A stretch of DNA of 5,498 bases from JAZRUY01 sp045598845 (GTDB taxonomy: Bacteria > Verrucomicrobiota > Lentisphaeria > Victivallales > Victivallaceae): NCBI GenBank assembly GCA_045598845.1, contig JAZRUY010000042.1, positions 1-5,498 of the forward strand, in the 5' to 3' direction. Positions 4,484-5,498 of this stretch are shown piece by piece. The notes under the pieces were generated by a model. The model made no database searches, was not told the origin of the DNA, and was given only the letters and a program-made list of their open reading frames with translations. The position numbers were made by a program, and so were the translations under genes. Each line of letters begins with the position of its first letter. The first letter of the stretch is position 1.

Positions 4484-5498
4484 ATGAAGCGATCAAAATT
4501 CGCATTGCTGGCGGCAATGATCTTGCTGACAGGATGTTGTTGCGCAGACCGGTGTAACCCGGATTCCAAATTCATCACTGACCGCGGCGAACGCAACGGG
4601 AACATCATTACCGTAACGGTGGCTTCTGGCGAAGAAAGCCCGACCATGGAATACATGTACAGCGAACCTTTCGACATAACTCCTTACCGGGGCAAGTGTA
4701 TGCTGGTACGGGTAAAAATCCGAGGAGAAAACATTTCCCGCCCTATCAGCAAGTACAACGGCGCAAAATTCATAATTTCCTACCGCGACGGCGACGGGCA
4801 TTATTTTGCCAACTATTCCGAGGACAGCGGCGGAGTGCGGCCGGGAGATGAATGGAAAGAAATCGCATACTCGGCCGCAGTGCCGGAGGATGCCTGCGAC
4901 GGCAAGATGCGTTTCGGTCTCTTCCAGAGCTCCGGTACCGCGCAATGTGACTTGGACTCGTTGCGCATCGATGTGATTCCGGACCACGGCAATGCCGACT
5001 ACAAGATTTCCTATCCCGAAAATGTCAGGAATATGCCGCAAATGCGCGGAGTGATGTCGCCGTCACCGCGCGAAATGAATGATGATGATCTGCAAACCCT
5101 GAAAGACTGGGGCGTAAATTTGGTGCGGGCTCAGATCAACGCCAGCGGTAGCGACACATTCGATTTGGCATCCGGCACATTCAAAATCGCGGACATCATG
5201 CAGAATGCGAAACTGTACAGCGAATGGATCGATTATCAGATCGTCAAATGGCAGCGGGTGCTGAAACGCGCCGAGCCGTACGGTATCCGGTTTGTCATTG
5301 ATTTGCATGCCGTATTCCGCGGAACCGATGAACGCGGCTCGCATTACATATTCGAAGACGAAGAGGCGTTGCGGGTATATCTGGATTCATGGAAAAAACT
5401 CGCCGCCGCTTTCCGCGGCAATCCGCAGGTGTACGGCTACGACCTCATCAACGAACCTCGGCAAGGCTGGCCGGTTAAATTCGACTACTGGGATGTCC
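4484..5498 (+). CDS. GH5-like glycoside hydrolase lipoprotein (5' part)
   Basis: ATG at 4484 follows AAGGGAG (4469-4475) by 8 bases, and the frame is open for 338 codons to the window edge. The N-terminus is a lipoprotein signal: basic KRSK, hydrophobic core, lipobox LTGC with the lipidated Cys at 18, and unusually two more cysteines at 19-20. Residues about 39-165 form an all-beta-looking module ending in CDLDSLRIDVIP, resembling a carbohydrate-binding jelly roll. The (beta/alpha)8 GH5 domain starts near 187: GVNLVRAQIN (210-219) carries the conserved Arg215, FVIDLHA (270-276) the conserved His275, and YGYDLINEP (317-325) the acid/base Glu324. The catalytic nucleophile Glu lies beyond the window. 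Such enzymes cleave beta-1,4-glucans, mannans or related chains by retention; the substrate cannot be told from this part. It likely acts at the cell surface or in the periplasm. Confidence 0.85.
   Translation, partial: MKRSKFALLAAMILLTGCCCADRCNPDSKFITDRGERNGNIITVTVASGEESPTMEYMYSEPFDITPYRGKCMLVRVKIRGENISRPISKYNGAKFIISYRDGDGHYFANYSEDSGGVRPGDEWKEIAYSAAVPEDACDGKMRFGLFQSSGTAQCDLDSLRIDVIPDHGNADYKISYPENVRNMPQMRGVMSPSPREMNDDDLQTLKDWGVNLVRAQINASGSDTFDLASGTFKIADIMQNAKLYSEWIDYQIVKWQRVLKRAEPYGIRFVIDLHAVFRGTDERGSHYIFEDEEALRVYLDSWKKLAAAFRGNPQVYGYDLINEPRQGWPVKFDYWDV

Noticed and set aside
4493..5041. Minus-strand 182-codon frame opposite the hydrolase gene
   Set aside because: The plus strand has a ribosome binding site, a lipoprotein signal and GH5 motifs in an unbroken 338-codon frame. 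The minus frame is its shadow.

Overview
The window looks like a bacterial chromosome segment of mixed composition. GC-rich conserved genes flank an AT-rich accessory stretch. The mix of a cytosolic-type 5'-nucleotidase, a lipoprotein glycoside hydrolase of the GH5 kind, an ArnT-like GT-C membrane glycosyltransferase and small orphan membrane proteins would suit a polysaccharide-degrading Gram-negative bacterium, for example of the Verrucomicrobia/Lentisphaerae group. That placement is an inference from gene style and not a firm identification.

Layout. Bases 1-431 hold the C-terminal part of a 5'-nucleotidase (PF06189 type) that begins upstream of the window. A well-formed promoter (448-476) then drives a tRNA-Val(UAC) gene with an encoded CCA end (489-565). 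Directly after the tRNA come a small hairpin, a 14-base palindrome overlapping a second promoter, and a short reading frame (651-755). That frame reads like the N-terminus of a tyrosine recombinase/phage integrase but has a TGA at its third codon and ends after about 34 codons. This is the usual picture of a tRNA-targeted mobile element whose integrase has decayed.

The stretch from about 566 to 2424 is AT-rich in places (row 1621-1680 is 15/60 G+C). It carries a four-helix membrane protein of unknown family (775-1401), a DUF4282-like two-helix membrane protein (1554-1949), a possible 46-codon small gene with a good ribosome binding site (2036-2176) and otherwise non-coding DNA. Composition changes sharply at the next gene (row 3121-3180 is 46/60 G+C).

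On the minus strand, 2425-4122 encodes a 565-residue GT-C glycosyltransferase-like protein with a periplasmic C-terminal domain. It lacks the usual Asp-Glu pair in the first luminal loop. A 361-base divergent intergenic region follows. It holds a TATAAT box for the last gene, a secreted lipoprotein with an N-terminal beta-sandwich-like domain and a GH5-like catalytic domain, cut off by the window edge after the acid/base Asn-Glu-Pro motif.

No CRISPR array, complete insertion sequence, riboswitch or recognisable defence system is visible. The least explained part is the tRNA-adjacent accessory stretch.
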